Below are positions 35,165-44,042 of a stretch of 48,785 nucleotides of DNA, piece after piece. Position 1 is the stretch's first letter, and the number at the start of each line of letters is the position of its first letter. A model generated the notes under the pieces. The model did no database searches, had not been told where the DNA came from, and was given only the letters and a program-made list of their open reading frames with translations. This DNA comes from CAZVWQ01 sp964631275 (lineage in GTDB: Bacteria > Patescibacteriota > JACMRA01): the NCBI GenBank assembly GCA_964631275.1, contig CAZVWQ010000008.1, positions 1 to 48,785 on the forward strand, written 5' to 3'. The position numbers and the translations under genes were made by a program.

Positions 35165-35749
35165 TTATAAATCCAAAAAATATTCATGAAATAAAGTACA
35201 TTGATTAATTTCTGGATGAAAAGTAGTAACCATAACTCTGTTTTTTCTAGCTGCAAAAACTTCTCCAGCTTGATTTTTGACCAAAGGTTTTACTCCCGCC
35301 CCAATCTTAATAATTCTCGGTGCCCTGATAAATACTGCGGTAAATTTTTTAGAAATCTGATTATTTAATGCAAACTCCATTTCTTGGCTAAATGAATTTA
35401 GTTGGGAACCATAAGCATTACGACTGATTTTTAGGTTCATCAAACCAAGATTGTTAATTGGCACATGACTTTCGACTTGAGTAGCTAATAGAATAGCTCC
35501 AGCACAAGTTCCGTAGACAGCTAAGCTAGATTTTTGGACTTTTTTTTGAATAATTTTATCTAAAGTTGTTGCGGCCAAAAATTTTCCTATAACTGTACTT
35601 TCGCCACCAGGAATTACTAAATGAGTGACTTGATCCAGATCTTCTACAGTTCTAACTTTGATTGGATTAATTTTTAAAATCTTAAAAACCTGCAAATGTT
35701 CAGCAAAATCTCCTTGAAAAGACAGAACTCCAGGTCTTGTTTGAGGCAT
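35165..35749 (-). CDS. pdxT: Pyridoxal 5'-phosphate synthase glutaminase subunit PdxT
   Basis: Class I glutamine amidotransferase that releases ammonia for PdxS in DXP-independent PLP synthesis. It opens GVLSFQGDFAEHL, with VIPGGESTVIGKF (45-57), nucleophile Cys82 in VYGTCAGAILLA, and the His-Glu of the triad in TTFHPE near 170-175. The middle contains AVFIRAPRI, the family's interface strand. The length of 194 is normal. PdxS, usually adjacent, is not in the window. It is convergent with htpX. Confidence 0.94.
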   Translation of the reverse strand: MPQTRPGVLSFQGDFAEHLQVFKILKINPIKVRTVEDLDQVTHLVIPGGESTVIGKFLAATTLDKIIQKKVQKSSLAVYGTCAGAILLATQVESHVPINNLGLMNLKISRNAYGSQLNSFSQEMEFALNNQISKKFTAVFIRAPRIIKIGAGVKPLVKNQAGEVFAARKNRVMVTTFHPEINQCTLFHEYFLDL

Positions 35750-35843
35750 ATAATTGCAAGCTAAATTTTTTGGATTAATTTGTCTAGAGTTTATTTTTTA
35801 GACATTTTTACCTTTAAATTTACTTTTTTTATAGTCTTTTTGT

Positions 35844-35955
35844 TATATTCAATTTATTCTCAAAATTTACTTTTTTAATCTTAAAAATTTATAAGATAAC
35901 CTCAAAATTCAATTAAGTTTAGCCCTACTCCGAATTTGGTTATGAAATGGGTATA
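35844..35955 (+). repeat. Family D MITE-like repeat (D4)
   Basis: A 112-bp copy from TATATTCAATTTATTCTC to TTATGAAATGGGTATA, about 30 bp upstream of the prfB promoter. Confidence 0.7.
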
Positions 35956-35986
35956 TGAGAAAAGAGTAAAACATTACTATTTTTTC

Positions 35987-36015
35987 TTTACAATTATTTT
36001 GAGCTAGTTTATGAT
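35987..36015 (+). promoter_or_regulatory. Putative leaderless promoter of prfB
   Basis: TTTACA (35987-35992), a 17-nt spacer and TATGAT (36010-36015). The prfB ATG begins at 36022, exactly where transcription would be expected to start. No Shine-Dalgarno sequence can fit. Confidence 0.6.
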
Positions 36016-36021
36016 AAAAAC

Positions 36022-37116
36022 ATGTTGCAAGAATCAGAAATTCAGAAATTATTAACCGAGTCAAAAGAACTTTTGGATAGCTTTGATTTAAAAGATCTAA
36101 AGAATCAACAAGGTAATCTAGAATCTAAAATTAGTGAACCTGATATCTGGGATGATAATCAATTAGCTTCTAAACTTAATCAAGAGTTGTCTGGTCTTAA
36201 CCAACTACTGGAAGAATTAGAAATTTTGGAAGAAAAAATCGAAAATTTGAATATTGCCCTAGAGTTAAATGAAGAAGAAGGAATCCAAAGAATTTATTAC
36301 GAGCTAGAAAAACTAAAAACTCAAATTGAAAAGCAAAAGTTTTTGGATGGAAAATTTGATAAAAACGATTGTGTGCTAACTATTCATGCTGGGGCAGGGG
36401 GTGTAGATGCTCAAGACTGGGCGGCTATGCTAGTTAGTATGTACGAATCTTTTTGCAGTAACCAAGGTTGGGGATATAAGTTGATTAATCTTAGCACGGG
36501 CGAAGAGGCTGGAGTTAAGACAGCTACTCTGGAGATTAAGGGTAACTTTGCTTATGGATTACTTAAAGAAGAGGCCGGGGTGCATCGGTTAGTTAGAATT
36601 TCACCATTTAACTCTGGAGGGACTAGAGAGACTTCCTTTGCTTTAGTTGAAGTTATTCCATTGGGTATAAACCAAGATTTAGAAATAAAGATTGATGAAA
36701 AAGACCTTAAATGGGATTATTTTATGGCCAGTGGTAAAGGTGGGCAAAGTGTAAATACAACTTATTCTGCAGTTCGCTTAACGCATCTACCTAGTAAGAT
36801 TGTGGTTAGTTGTCAAAACGAAAGAAGCCAACTACAAAACAAACAAATTGCTCTAGAGTATCTAAAGGACAAATTAGCAGCCTTAGAACTACAAAAACAG
36901 CAAGAGTTTAAGCAAGAATTAAGAGGGGAATATCAAAGTGCTGAATGGGGTAATCAGATACGTAATTATGTCCTACATCCTTATAAGTTAGTTAAAGATA
37001 CTCGTTCAGGATACGAAATAAGCGATACTTCTAGTGTTCTTGAAAACGGAGAAATTCTAGATATAATCTGGAGTGTTAAGATTCAGAAACAAAAAAATGA
37101 AAAATTAGAAAATTAG
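36022..37116 (+). CDS. prfB: Peptide chain release factor 2
   Basis: Recognises UAA and UGA in the ribosomal A site and triggers peptide release. The stop-recognition tripeptide SPF is at 194-196 (RISPFNSGG), which marks RF2 and not RF1. The catalytic GGQ is at 240-242 in ASGKGGQSVNTT. An acidic, Leu-rich coiled-coil domain (about 40-110) leads. The length of 364 is typical. The reading frame is continuous, so the programmed frameshift that autoregulates many prfB genes is absent. Its presence argues that UGA is still a stop in this organism, against the Gracilibacteria/Absconditabacteria code. It has its own leaderless-type promoter. Confidence 0.96.
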   Translation: MLQESEIQKLLTESKELLDSFDLKDLKNQQGNLESKISEPDIWDDNQLASKLNQELSGLNQLLEELEILEEKIENLNIALELNEEEGIQRIYYELEKLKTQIEKQKFLDGKFDKNDCVLTIHAGAGGVDAQDWAAMLVSMYESFCSNQGWGYKLINLSTGEEAGVKTATLEIKGNFAYGLLKEEAGVHRLVRISPFNSGGTRETSFALVEVIPLGINQDLEIKIDEKDLKWDYFMASGKGGQSVNTTYSAVRLTHLPSKIVVSCQNERSQLQNKQIALEYLKDKLAALELQKQQEFKQELRGEYQSAEWGNQIRNYVLHPYKLVKDTRSGYEISDTSSVLENGEILDIIWSVKIQKQKNEKLEN

Positions 37117-37290
37117 CTTGCACAGAGCCTACTAAAGGTTATTTCTGGTTTAAATTTTGAATGGATGAAACAATAAGCCTTTTCTTTGAAAGAGTTATGG
37201 GTTAAATCTTGAGATGCATTCAAAACAAATTGTATAATCTAATATGGATTAGCTATAAAATAGTTTATAGTGTAATCTCCAACTATAGCA

Positions 37291-37498
37291 GCCTAAACTC
37301 ACACCAATTTTTATTTTTAGACTATATCCAATCTGTTTACTATTACCCTAAATTTAGCTCTTCATAAGGAAATAAATCCCTTGTTTAAGGTAAATTTTAA
37401 TGGGTAATTACTGTAACTATTATCCTAAAGACTGTAAGAATAAGCTCTTTAGTTAGAATCAAACTAGGTTTTTTTATAAAATAAAATGAGTTTTAGTT
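37291..37498 (+). repeat. Family I repeat split by a family B insertion (I2)
   Basis: The left part ends TTTTTAGAC-TA (37324) and the right part resumes after 37436 as AGAATAAGCTCTTTAGTT. Joined, they give the same order as the uninterrupted I1 (TTTTAGACTAAAAATAAGCC). Confidence 0.7.
37325..37434 (-). mobile_element. Family B MITE inserted with TA target duplication (B6)
   Basis: A 110-bp reversed family B element, flanked by TA at 37323-37324 and 37435-37436. It is inserted into a family I copy whose empty form is visible at 32111-32195. It has no coding capacity, so mobility would need a transposase supplied in trans. Confidence 0.75.
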
Positions 37499-37788
37499 TT
37501 TTTATAAAATAAAAAAAAGATTTTAGTATATGCTGATTTTAGGTTAATCAAAAAGATATAAAAACCAACACCAAAAATTTTGCCAAAACATAAAAAGTAA
37601 AGTATAATTGTAAATGTAATTTTTAATTAAACCATTTATTTAAATAATTTTTAGATAAGAATCAAACAAAATACTTTTATATAATTTTTATTATGAGAAA
37701 TATCTAATTTTTCTGATAAATTTTTTCTTAAAAAGCTAAGAAAGCTCATTTTATAAAAGTTTTGCATAGATTTTCATAAAAATAAAAT

Positions 37789-40700
37789 ATGTCTAAACTA
37801 AAATACAGCACACAAAAAAATAAAAAAAAGAGTAAGAAAGATAATTATAAATTTAGCTTTCAAAAGTTCTTACAAAATAAATTTATTGTTATTAGTTTAT
37901 TAGTTATAACAATTGCTTCTTTGGTTGGATTAGGTATATTTTTTGACCAACAAGAAGAAAACCAGCAAGCTTCTGCTTCTGGATATGCTCAACCAAATTC
38001 AGGCCCTGTATCTGGTGGAACAAGGATAGATTTAATTGGAGTTAAGGCTGATACGCAAACTTCTCAAACCACAATCGATCCAAGCTTTAATTATACTACT
38101 GGAGCTAACAATATTGTAGAAAAAGTTAGCCTAGATCCTGATGGTAAAATTTTGATTGGTGGGTTTTTTACTCAATATGAAGGTACAAATGTAAACAGGT
38201 TAGCAAGATTAAACCAGGATGGCGGTGTTGACTCTTCTTTTATTCTTGGTGATGGAGCTAATGACTGGATCAAAGCTATAGCTTATCAAGGTGATAAAAT
38301 CTTAGTTGGGGGTAATTTTACTCAATTTAATCAAGCACAACATAATTATTTAGTTAGACTAAACAGCAATGGCCAAGTTGATTCTACCTTTAATCCTATA
38401 AACCTAGATAACTGGGTTTCTAAAATTATAGTTCAAAACGATGGTAAAATTTTAGTTGCTGGTAATTTTAGTCAAAAACTTGTTAGATTAAATGAAGATG
38501 GAACTTTGGATACTGAGTTTCTTAATTATCTTAGTGGCCCGATTAATGATATAGCTATGCAAGGAGATCAGATAGTTGCCGTAGGAGAATTTAATCAAAT
38601 TAATGGATCAACAGTAAACAACATTCTTAGATTTAATAAAGACGCAACTTTAGATATTGATTTTATTAATACGGCAGGTACTAACGGTCCTATTAATACA
38701 GTTTATACACAAAATGATGGTAAAATTTTATTTGGAGGAAGATTTGATAAAGTTAACCTAAATCCAATTAACAAGATTGCTAGACTTAATTCAGATGGAA
38801 GTTTAGACAATAGTTTTGTAGTTGGCTCAGGAATTACTGGCTCAAGTACAGTTATTGATATTAAGGTTTCATCTAACAATAAAATCTATGTAGCAGGTTT
38901 ATTTGATAATTATGATGGACAGAATATCAAAGATCTAATGAGACTTAACTCTGATGGAACTTTGGATACTAACTTTACAATCGGAAGTGGTACCGATGGC
39001 TCTATTAGGAGCATAGCTTTTCAGGGCGATGATAAACTTATCATAGGTGGTGATTTTTTTAATGTTTCTGAACAACAAAGGAATTATTTAGTTAGGTTTA
39101 AAGAAGAGACGATTTTAGTTTCTCAAGATCAAACCACAATCGATCCAAGCTTTAATTATACTACTGGAGCTAACAATATTGTAGAAAAAGTTAGCCTAGA
39201 TCCTGATGGTAAAATTTTGATTGGTGGGTTTTTTACTCAATATGAAGGTACAAATGTAAACAGGTTAGCAAGATTAAACCAGGATGGCGGTGTTGACTCT
39301 TCTTTTATTCTTGGTGATGGAGCTAATGACTGGATCAAAGCTATAGCTTATCAAGGTGATAAAATCTTAGTTGGGGGTAATTTTACTCAATTTAATCAAG
39401 CACAACATAATTATTTAGTTAGACTAAACAGCAATGGCCAAGTTGATTCTACCTTTAATCCTATAAACCTAGATAACTGGGTTTCTAAAATTATAGTTCA
39501 AAACGATGGTAAAATTTTAGTTGCTGGTAATTTTAGTCAAAAACTTGTTAGATTAAATGAAGATGGAACTTTGGATACTGAGTTTCTTAATTATCTTAGT
39601 GGCCCGATTAATGATATAGCTATGCAAGGAGATCAGATAGTTGCCGTAGGAGAATTTAATCAAATTAATGGATCAACAGTAAACAACATTCTTAGATTTA
39701 ATAAAGACGCAACTTTAGATATTGATTTTATTAATACGGCAGGTACTAACGGTCCTATTAATACAGTTTATACACAAAATGATGGTAAAATTTTATTTGG
39801 AGGAAGATTTGATAAAGTTAACCTAAATCCAATTAACAAGATTGCTAGACTTAATTCAGATGGAAGTTTAGACAATAGTTTTGTAGTTGGCTCAGGAATT
39901 ACTGGCTCAAGTACAGTTATTGATATTAAGGTTTCATCTAACAATAAAATCTATGTAGCAGGTTTATTTGATAATTATGATGGACAGAATATCAAAGATC
40001 TAATGAGACTTAACTCTGATGGAACTTTGGATACTAACTTTACAATCGGAAGTGGTACCGATGGCTCTATTAGGAGCATAGCTTTTCAGGGCGATGATAA
40101 ACTTATCATAGGTGGTGATTTTTTTAATGTTTCTGAACAACAAAGGAATTATTTAGTTAGGTTTAAAGAATCAAAATCTGAAAATAATCAAATTAAAGTT
40201 TTTATCAATAATAAAGAATGTCTGAACGTAGCTTTGGTTAATTCTGTGATTAGCTGCGATGTCCCTCCAAATCTAGCTGGAACTTATGATATTTTAATTA
40301 AAGAAGAAAATAAATCTGATATAGTTATTAGTGGAGGTTTTACTTATATACAAGAAGTCTCTGAGCAAGGTAATTTGATTATTAGCGAAGTTAATTGGGC
40401 TGGGAGTTCTGCTTCGATTAAAGACGAATGGATAGAAATTAAAAACATTGGATCTAATGATATAGATTTAACAGGTTATGTTTTGGCTGGTATAGGCGAA
40501 GGTCAAATCAAAGATTACCCTAGCAAAAATTACGCCATGAAAATTCAAGAAAACTTTCATGTAGGTCCTTATGATGAGATTGGAAACTTACTCTTTATAC
40601 CTTCTGGACAAGATCCAGTTGGAACTTGTGTTAATACTATTATTCCTGCTGGTGGATTTTTCTTAATTGCAGCTTATGACAATAAAGACCCTAACACTCT

Positions 40701-41586
40701 TCTTAACGTTCAACCAGATTGTTATTTTAATGATGCTGATTTAGTTGATTTAGACGATCAAGGAGAAGATATTAAATTTTATGACATACAAGGAAACTTA
40801 GTTGATAGTTTGAATTATGGTAATCTAGTTTCTTCTAGCTCTTCCACGACTAGTTCAAGCTCAACAACAACTTCTTCGTCTAGTTCTACTACAACCTCAT
40901 CTTCAAGCTCTACCAGTTCCTCTAGCTCTGTTGGTACAATCCAAAAAAGTGTAGATTCTAATTCAGATGCACATAAATTTAGTTGCTCAACTCCAGAGTC
41001 TGATATTCCAGCTTCTGCTCCAAAAATAACAGTTGGTAATTCAACTTATTATGCAGGTACCCATCAGGCTACGCCGAACAATCAAAATCCTATTATAACC
41101 AAATTTACTAATGGCAATCGAGATTGGTGTAAAGATGATTATGATGGCAAGACCCCTCCTGATAGCAGAGCTACAGGTATTCTAAGTACTCCAAGCGGTG
41201 ATTTATATGCAACTTTTACAGTTGATGGAGGGGATAATAATTTTAAGTTTGCAGCTAATAATGGATGGCAAAATAGTTATGGAACTGGTGGCGGTGGAAA
41301 GGTAGTAGTAGTTAGTAAGCTTAACCCAGATAAGGGCGAGGCAATTAATGGAACTTTTATAATTGCAAAAAAAAGTAATGGTAATACTAATACTGTAAAT
41401 ATCAAAGACATAAATTGGAATGAAAATAAACAAGAAATAACTTTAAAAACAGAATCTTACTATAGTCCACTCAAGCTAGATAAAAGTACATTTAACTGTA
41501 CTGGCTCCTCTCCTTTTGAGTACACGATTACTTTTAATAAAGATTTGACTACAGCTATCTCAGCTAGTGCTCAGTCTTGTAATTAA
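37789..41586 (+). CDS. Large surface protein: split IPT/TIG with delta-60 propellers, LTD and C-terminal domain
   Basis: 1265 residues. A basic N-terminus (1-33) and one hydrophobic helix (34-53) act as signal anchor. Residues about 70-86 (PNSGPVSGGTRIDLIGV) look like the first strand of an IPT/TIG domain. Two copies of a delta-60-type propeller block follow (93-439 and 448-794, repeats of the form DGKILxGGxFxxYxG...RLNxDGxxDxxF), apparently identical. The rest of the TIG domain resumes at about 800-850 (KVFINNKECLNV, then ISCDVPPNLAGTYDI). An LTD domain (about 862-1005, IISEVNWAGSS...DEWIEIKN), a Ser/Thr linker (about 1014-1047) and an unrecognised C-terminal domain (1048-1265, several Cys) complete it. 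It is probably an adhesin or structural surface protein; the ligand is unknown. Confidence 0.85.
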   Translation: MSKLKYSTQKNKKKSKKDNYKFSFQKFLQNKFIVISLLVITIASLVGLGIFFDQQEENQQASASGYAQPNSGPVSGGTRIDLIGVKADTQTSQTTIDPSFNYTTGANNIVEKVSLDPDGKILIGGFFTQYEGTNVNRLARLNQDGGVDSSFILGDGANDWIKAIAYQGDKILVGGNFTQFNQAQHNYLVRLNSNGQVDSTFNPINLDNWVSKIIVQNDGKILVAGNFSQKLVRLNEDGTLDTEFLNYLSGPINDIAMQGDQIVAVGEFNQINGSTVNNILRFNKDATLDIDFINTAGTNGPINTVYTQNDGKILFGGRFDKVNLNPINKIARLNSDGSLDNSFVVGSGITGSSTVIDIKVSSNNKIYVAGLFDNYDGQNIKDLMRLNSDGTLDTNFTIGSGTDGSIRSIAFQGDDKLIIGGDFFNVSEQQRNYLVRFKEETILVSQDQTTIDPSFNYTTGANNIVEKVSLDPDGKILIGGFFTQYEGTNVNRLARLNQDGGVDSSFILGDGANDWIKAIAYQGDKILVGGNFTQFNQAQHNYLVRLNSNGQVDSTFNPINLDNWVSKIIVQNDGKILVAGNFSQKLVRLNEDGTLDTEFLNYLSGPINDIAMQGDQIVAVGEFNQINGSTVNNILRFNKDATLDIDFINTAGTNGPINTVYTQNDGKILFGGRFDKVNLNPINKIARLNSDGSLDNSFVVGSGITGSSTVIDIKVSSNNKIYVAGLFDNYDGQNIKDLMRLNSDGTLDTNFTIGSGTDGSIRSIAFQGDDKLIIGGDFFNVSEQQRNYLVRFKESKSENNQIKVFINNKECLNVALVNSVISCDVPPNLAGTYDILIKEENKSDIVISGGFTYIQEVSEQGNLIISEVNWAGSSASIKDEWIEIKNIGSNDIDLTGYVLAGIGEGQIKDYPSKNYAMKIQENFHVGPYDEIGNLLFIPSGQDPVGTCVNTIIPAGGFFLIAAYDNKDPNTLLNVQPDCYFNDADLVDLDDQGEDIKFYDIQGNLVDSLNYGNLVSSSSSTTSSSSTTTSSSSSTTTSSSSSTSSSSSVGTIQKSVDSNSDAHKFSCSTPESDIPASAPKITVGNSTYYAGTHQATPNNQNPIITKFTNGNRDWCKDDYDGKTPPDSRATGILSTPSGDLYATFTVDGGDNNFKFAANNGWQNSYGTGGGGKVVVVSKLNPDKGEAINGTFIIAKKSNGNTNTVNIKDINWNENKQEITLKTESYYSPLKLDKSTFNCTGSSPFEYTITFNKDLTTAISASAQSCN
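38065..39105 (+). repeat. Propeller-block duplication, copy 1 (1041 bp)
   Basis: The first of two tandem copies inside the surface-protein gene, starting CAAACCACAATCGATCC and ending AGGTTTAAAGAA. The period is 1065 bp, with a 24-bp linker to copy 2. I found no difference between the copies in the stretches compared, and the translations match throughout. Confidence 0.9.
39130..40170 (+). repeat. Propeller-block duplication, copy 2 (1041 bp)
   Basis: The second in-frame copy (347 codons). The lack of visible silent differences means the duplication is recent or is being homogenised by gene conversion. Confidence 0.9.
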
Positions 41587-41730
41587 ATAATAGCAATTTT
41601 TGATTAAACTAAACTTATACCAATTTGTTATAAATCACTAATATCTATCAGCGAGCATATCTTGCAATAGTTTGCCTTTAAACTTAAATTCATAAAATCT
41701 TAAACTAGTTAAATAAAGTTTTTTAAAGAT

Positions 41731-41801
41731 TAATCATGTCTCAAAAGCTATTTTTGGAGTTGATTAAAATCTATTTTATAGGATCAAATTTTGTAAATTT
41801 A
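41731..41801 (-). repeat. Family C repeat, truncated (C4)
   Basis: Starts TAATCATGTCTCAAAAGC and follows family C until TTGTAAATTTA, where J1 begins. Confidence 0.6.
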
Positions 41802-41930
41802 TACTCACTACAAAGCAAATTTTAGTTTTTTTGGAACCTAAGCTTTTTTAGTTTTAGCTAAGTTGAAATAAACATCAAAAAGAAACATTTAAAAATTCAA
41901 AAAGTCCTAATTTGGACTTGTTCAAGTATA
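41800..41930 (+). repeat. Family J repeat (J1)
   Basis: From TATACTCACTACAAAGC to TTGTTCAAGTATA. The reversed J3 at 45741-45862 shares both ends and the inner ATTTAAAAATTCAAAAAGTC. Confidence 0.65.
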
Positions 41931-42019
41931 AGTTGACACGATTTTTTTATACTCAAATGCTAAGCAAATTAGGCCACAAATTATGATTTAGCTAAAGAGG
42001 TTTAGAGGTTTTAGCTTGA
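41859..42019 (+). repeat. 161-bp direct repeat, left copy
   Basis: Identical by eye to 44247-44407, same orientation, offset 2388 bp. It consists of the right part of J1 and the left part of E2. The two copies bracket the second propeller gene. Confidence 0.9.
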
Positions 42020-42072
42020 TTAAAAAAATAAATCAATGTCAGAAAATTATTTGATAAATACAGGTTAGTATA
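41948..42072 (+). repeat. Family E MITE-like repeat (E2)
   Basis: From TATACTCAAATGCTAAGC to CAGGTTAGTATA, slightly longer than the 106-bp E1/E4 copies. Confidence 0.65.
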
Positions 42073-42146
42073 AATTTCTTGACAAGGATAAATACTTCAA
42101 TAAGCATGAATTGTATTCTTACTTATGTACTTATTATGTTCAAATT

Positions 42147-44018
42147 ATGTTCAAAACTATAGTTTCAAAAATATTCTTTATAATCACCATCCTTTCTCTT
42201 TCTTTAATTTCTTTTAATAAACTTGAGACTTTTGCAGCCCCACCAGTAGTAGATTCTATTAGTCCGAATAGTTATTATACAACAGGAGGGAAGTGGATGA
42301 CAATTACTGGTAATGGTTTTACTTTTTATGATGCTGGTGTATTGGATATGAGTTCTTACTTTTTTGGATTGAATAAAGGTGCAAACGAGAGTGTAAATTC
42401 AATTATAGTTCAACCTGATGGTAAAATTCTTGTAGCTGGGTTTTTTTCTTATTATAACAACGAGATTAGACAATATATAGCTAGACTCAACCCAGATGGT
42501 AGACTGGATACTGATTTTGAATCTTTTGCAGGGACTAACGCTCCAATAGCTGAAATGGCTTTACAACCTGATGGTAAAATTTTGATTGCTGGTCAGTTTG
42601 ATAAATATGTAAATGGTATTGATGAAGTTACTCGTAACAAAATAGCTAGACTCAACCCAGATGGTACCCTGGATACTGATTTTGACCCTGCCGGAAGTAT
42701 AAGTGCAAGTGATTTTAGCTATTCAGAAATAAATTCAATCGCTCTTCAAGAAGATGGCAAAATCTTAATTGCAGGTTGGTTTGATTCTTATAATGGAGAA
42801 CCGGTAAATAACATAGCTAGACTCAACTCAGATGGCACATTAGATGATAGTTTTGATGTGGGTTTAGAGGTTAATTATTCAATAAATTCGGTTATTATTG
42901 ATTCTAACAATAAGATTTTAGTTGGAGGGTATTTTACGGAATATGGAGGTCTTTCTAGAAACAACATAGCTAGACTCAACTCAGATGGCACATTAGATGA
43001 TAGTTTTGATGTGGGATCTGGTTTTACCCACAACTTTCTCCCCAATATAACTTCACTTACTCTTCAAGAAGATGGTAAAATTTTAGCTGGAGGGTATTTT
43101 AGGGAATATAGAGGTTTTTCTAGAAACAACATAGCTAGACTTAACTCAGATGGCACATTAGATGATAGTTTTGATGTGGGATCTGGAACTGATGGTGTAA
43201 TATATGCGATTACTGTTGATTCTGAAAATAAAATCCTATTAAGTGGATTTTTTAATTTATATAATGACGAGGCTATTAAAGGAATTGCTAGACTAAATAC
43301 TAACGGAAGCTTAGATGAAAGCTTTAATCCTGGCACAGGGACAGATACTAACACAATTTATTCAATCGCTCTTCAAGAAGATGGCAAAATCTTAATTGGA
43401 GGCTGGTTTAATTTTTATAATGGAGAAAATGTAAGTAATATTGCCAGATTAGGATCTCAAGTTAACAATATTCAATCTGTAAGTATAGGGGGTAATGAGT
43501 GTAATGAACTTGAACTTTTTGTAACTTCAGATACTGAGCTTGCTTGTACTATTCCGCCAGGAACTTTAGGCGTGAAAGATGTTATGGTAACTAATCTTGA
43601 TGGTGAGTCAGGTATACTTCAGAATTCTTTTACTTACAAAGAAGGACCTCTTACGGAAGGTAAGGTAATATTCTCAGAAATCAATTGGGCTGGATCTTCA
43701 GTTTCTAGTGAGGATGAGTGGATTGAGCTTTATAATACAGAAGATATTGATGTGGACATATTTAATTGGACAATTGAAGGTTCAACAGATGATTCTACTG
43801 GTACAGGTAATATTAATCTTGATTATTGCCTCCCCGATTTTATAATACCTGCGAAAGGCTACTTACTTATTTCTAAATATTCTAAGCACAGCCCAAACAC
43901 TCTTTTAAATAAAAATTTTGATTGCCTTGACAGCACTTTCTCCTTCGACGATTCTGGCGAAAACTTAATCTTGAGAGATGCAAATGGCAATGAGGTAGAC
44001 AGTTTTATTATTCCTTAA
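42147..44018 (+). CDS. Surface protein: split IPT/TIG with one delta-60 propeller and LTD
   Basis: 623 residues from the ATG at 42147, which opens a clear signal peptide (MFKTIVSK followed by an Ile/Leu/Ser-rich core to about 22). A TTG 36 nt upstream would put extra residues before it. The order is the TIG first strand (VDSISPNSYYTTGGKWMTITGNGF, about 33-56), seven delta-60-type repeats (about 78-440, DGKILxxGxF... RLNxDGxLDxxF), the remaining TIG strands (VSIGGNECNELELFV, then LACTIPPGTLGVKDVMV, to about 505) and an LTD domain (about 512-623, IFSEINWAGSSVSSEDEWIELYN). It ends with the LTD domain and has no anchor. It shares design with 37789-41586 and lacks that protein's linker and C-terminal domain. 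It may be released or bound to the larger protein. Confidence 0.85.
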   Translation: MFKTIVSKIFFIITILSLSLISFNKLETFAAPPVVDSISPNSYYTTGGKWMTITGNGFTFYDAGVLDMSSYFFGLNKGANESVNSIIVQPDGKILVAGFFSYYNNEIRQYIARLNPDGRLDTDFESFAGTNAPIAEMALQPDGKILIAGQFDKYVNGIDEVTRNKIARLNPDGTLDTDFDPAGSISASDFSYSEINSIALQEDGKILIAGWFDSYNGEPVNNIARLNSDGTLDDSFDVGLEVNYSINSVIIDSNNKILVGGYFTEYGGLSRNNIARLNSDGTLDDSFDVGSGFTHNFLPNITSLTLQEDGKILAGGYFREYRGFSRNNIARLNSDGTLDDSFDVGSGTDGVIYAITVDSENKILLSGFFNLYNDEAIKGIARLNTNGSLDESFNPGTGTDTNTIYSIALQEDGKILIGGWFNFYNGENVSNIARLGSQVNNIQSVSIGGNECNELELFVTSDTELACTIPPGTLGVKDVMVTNLDGESGILQNSFTYKEGPLTEGKVIFSEINWAGSSVSSEDEWIELYNTEDIDVDIFNWTIEGSTDDSTGTGNINLDYCLPDFIIPAKGYLLISKYSKHSPNTLLNKNFDCLDSTFSFDDSGENLILRDANGNEVDSFIIP

Positions 44019-44042
44019 TTTTTTATTTTTATCTTTTACTTT

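Larger units (their letters stand above)
37117..37788. other. Gap with nested B-in-I repeat
   Basis: Contains a G-like right end (to about 37257, ATATGGATTAGCTATA) and the nested arrangement of a family B element in a family I copy (37291-37498). About 290 bp of AT-rich sequence with no recognisable gene leads to the next start. Confidence 0.6.
41587..42110. other. Gap with C, J and E repeats
   Basis: C4 (41731-41801), J1 (41800-41930) and E2 (41948-42072) lie almost end to end. The stretch 41859-42019 is duplicated at 44247-44407. The first 140 bp shows nothing recognisable. Confidence 0.7.

Noticed and set aside
38065..40170. Tandem 1-kb repeat considered as a CRISPR or mobile element
   Set aside because: It is in frame within a coding region, encodes complete propeller blocks and has no spacers, inverted ends or transposase.
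43064..43354. Antisense ORF of 96 codons in the second propeller gene
   Set aside because: A shadow of the delta-60 repeats, with low-complexity sequence and no start signals.
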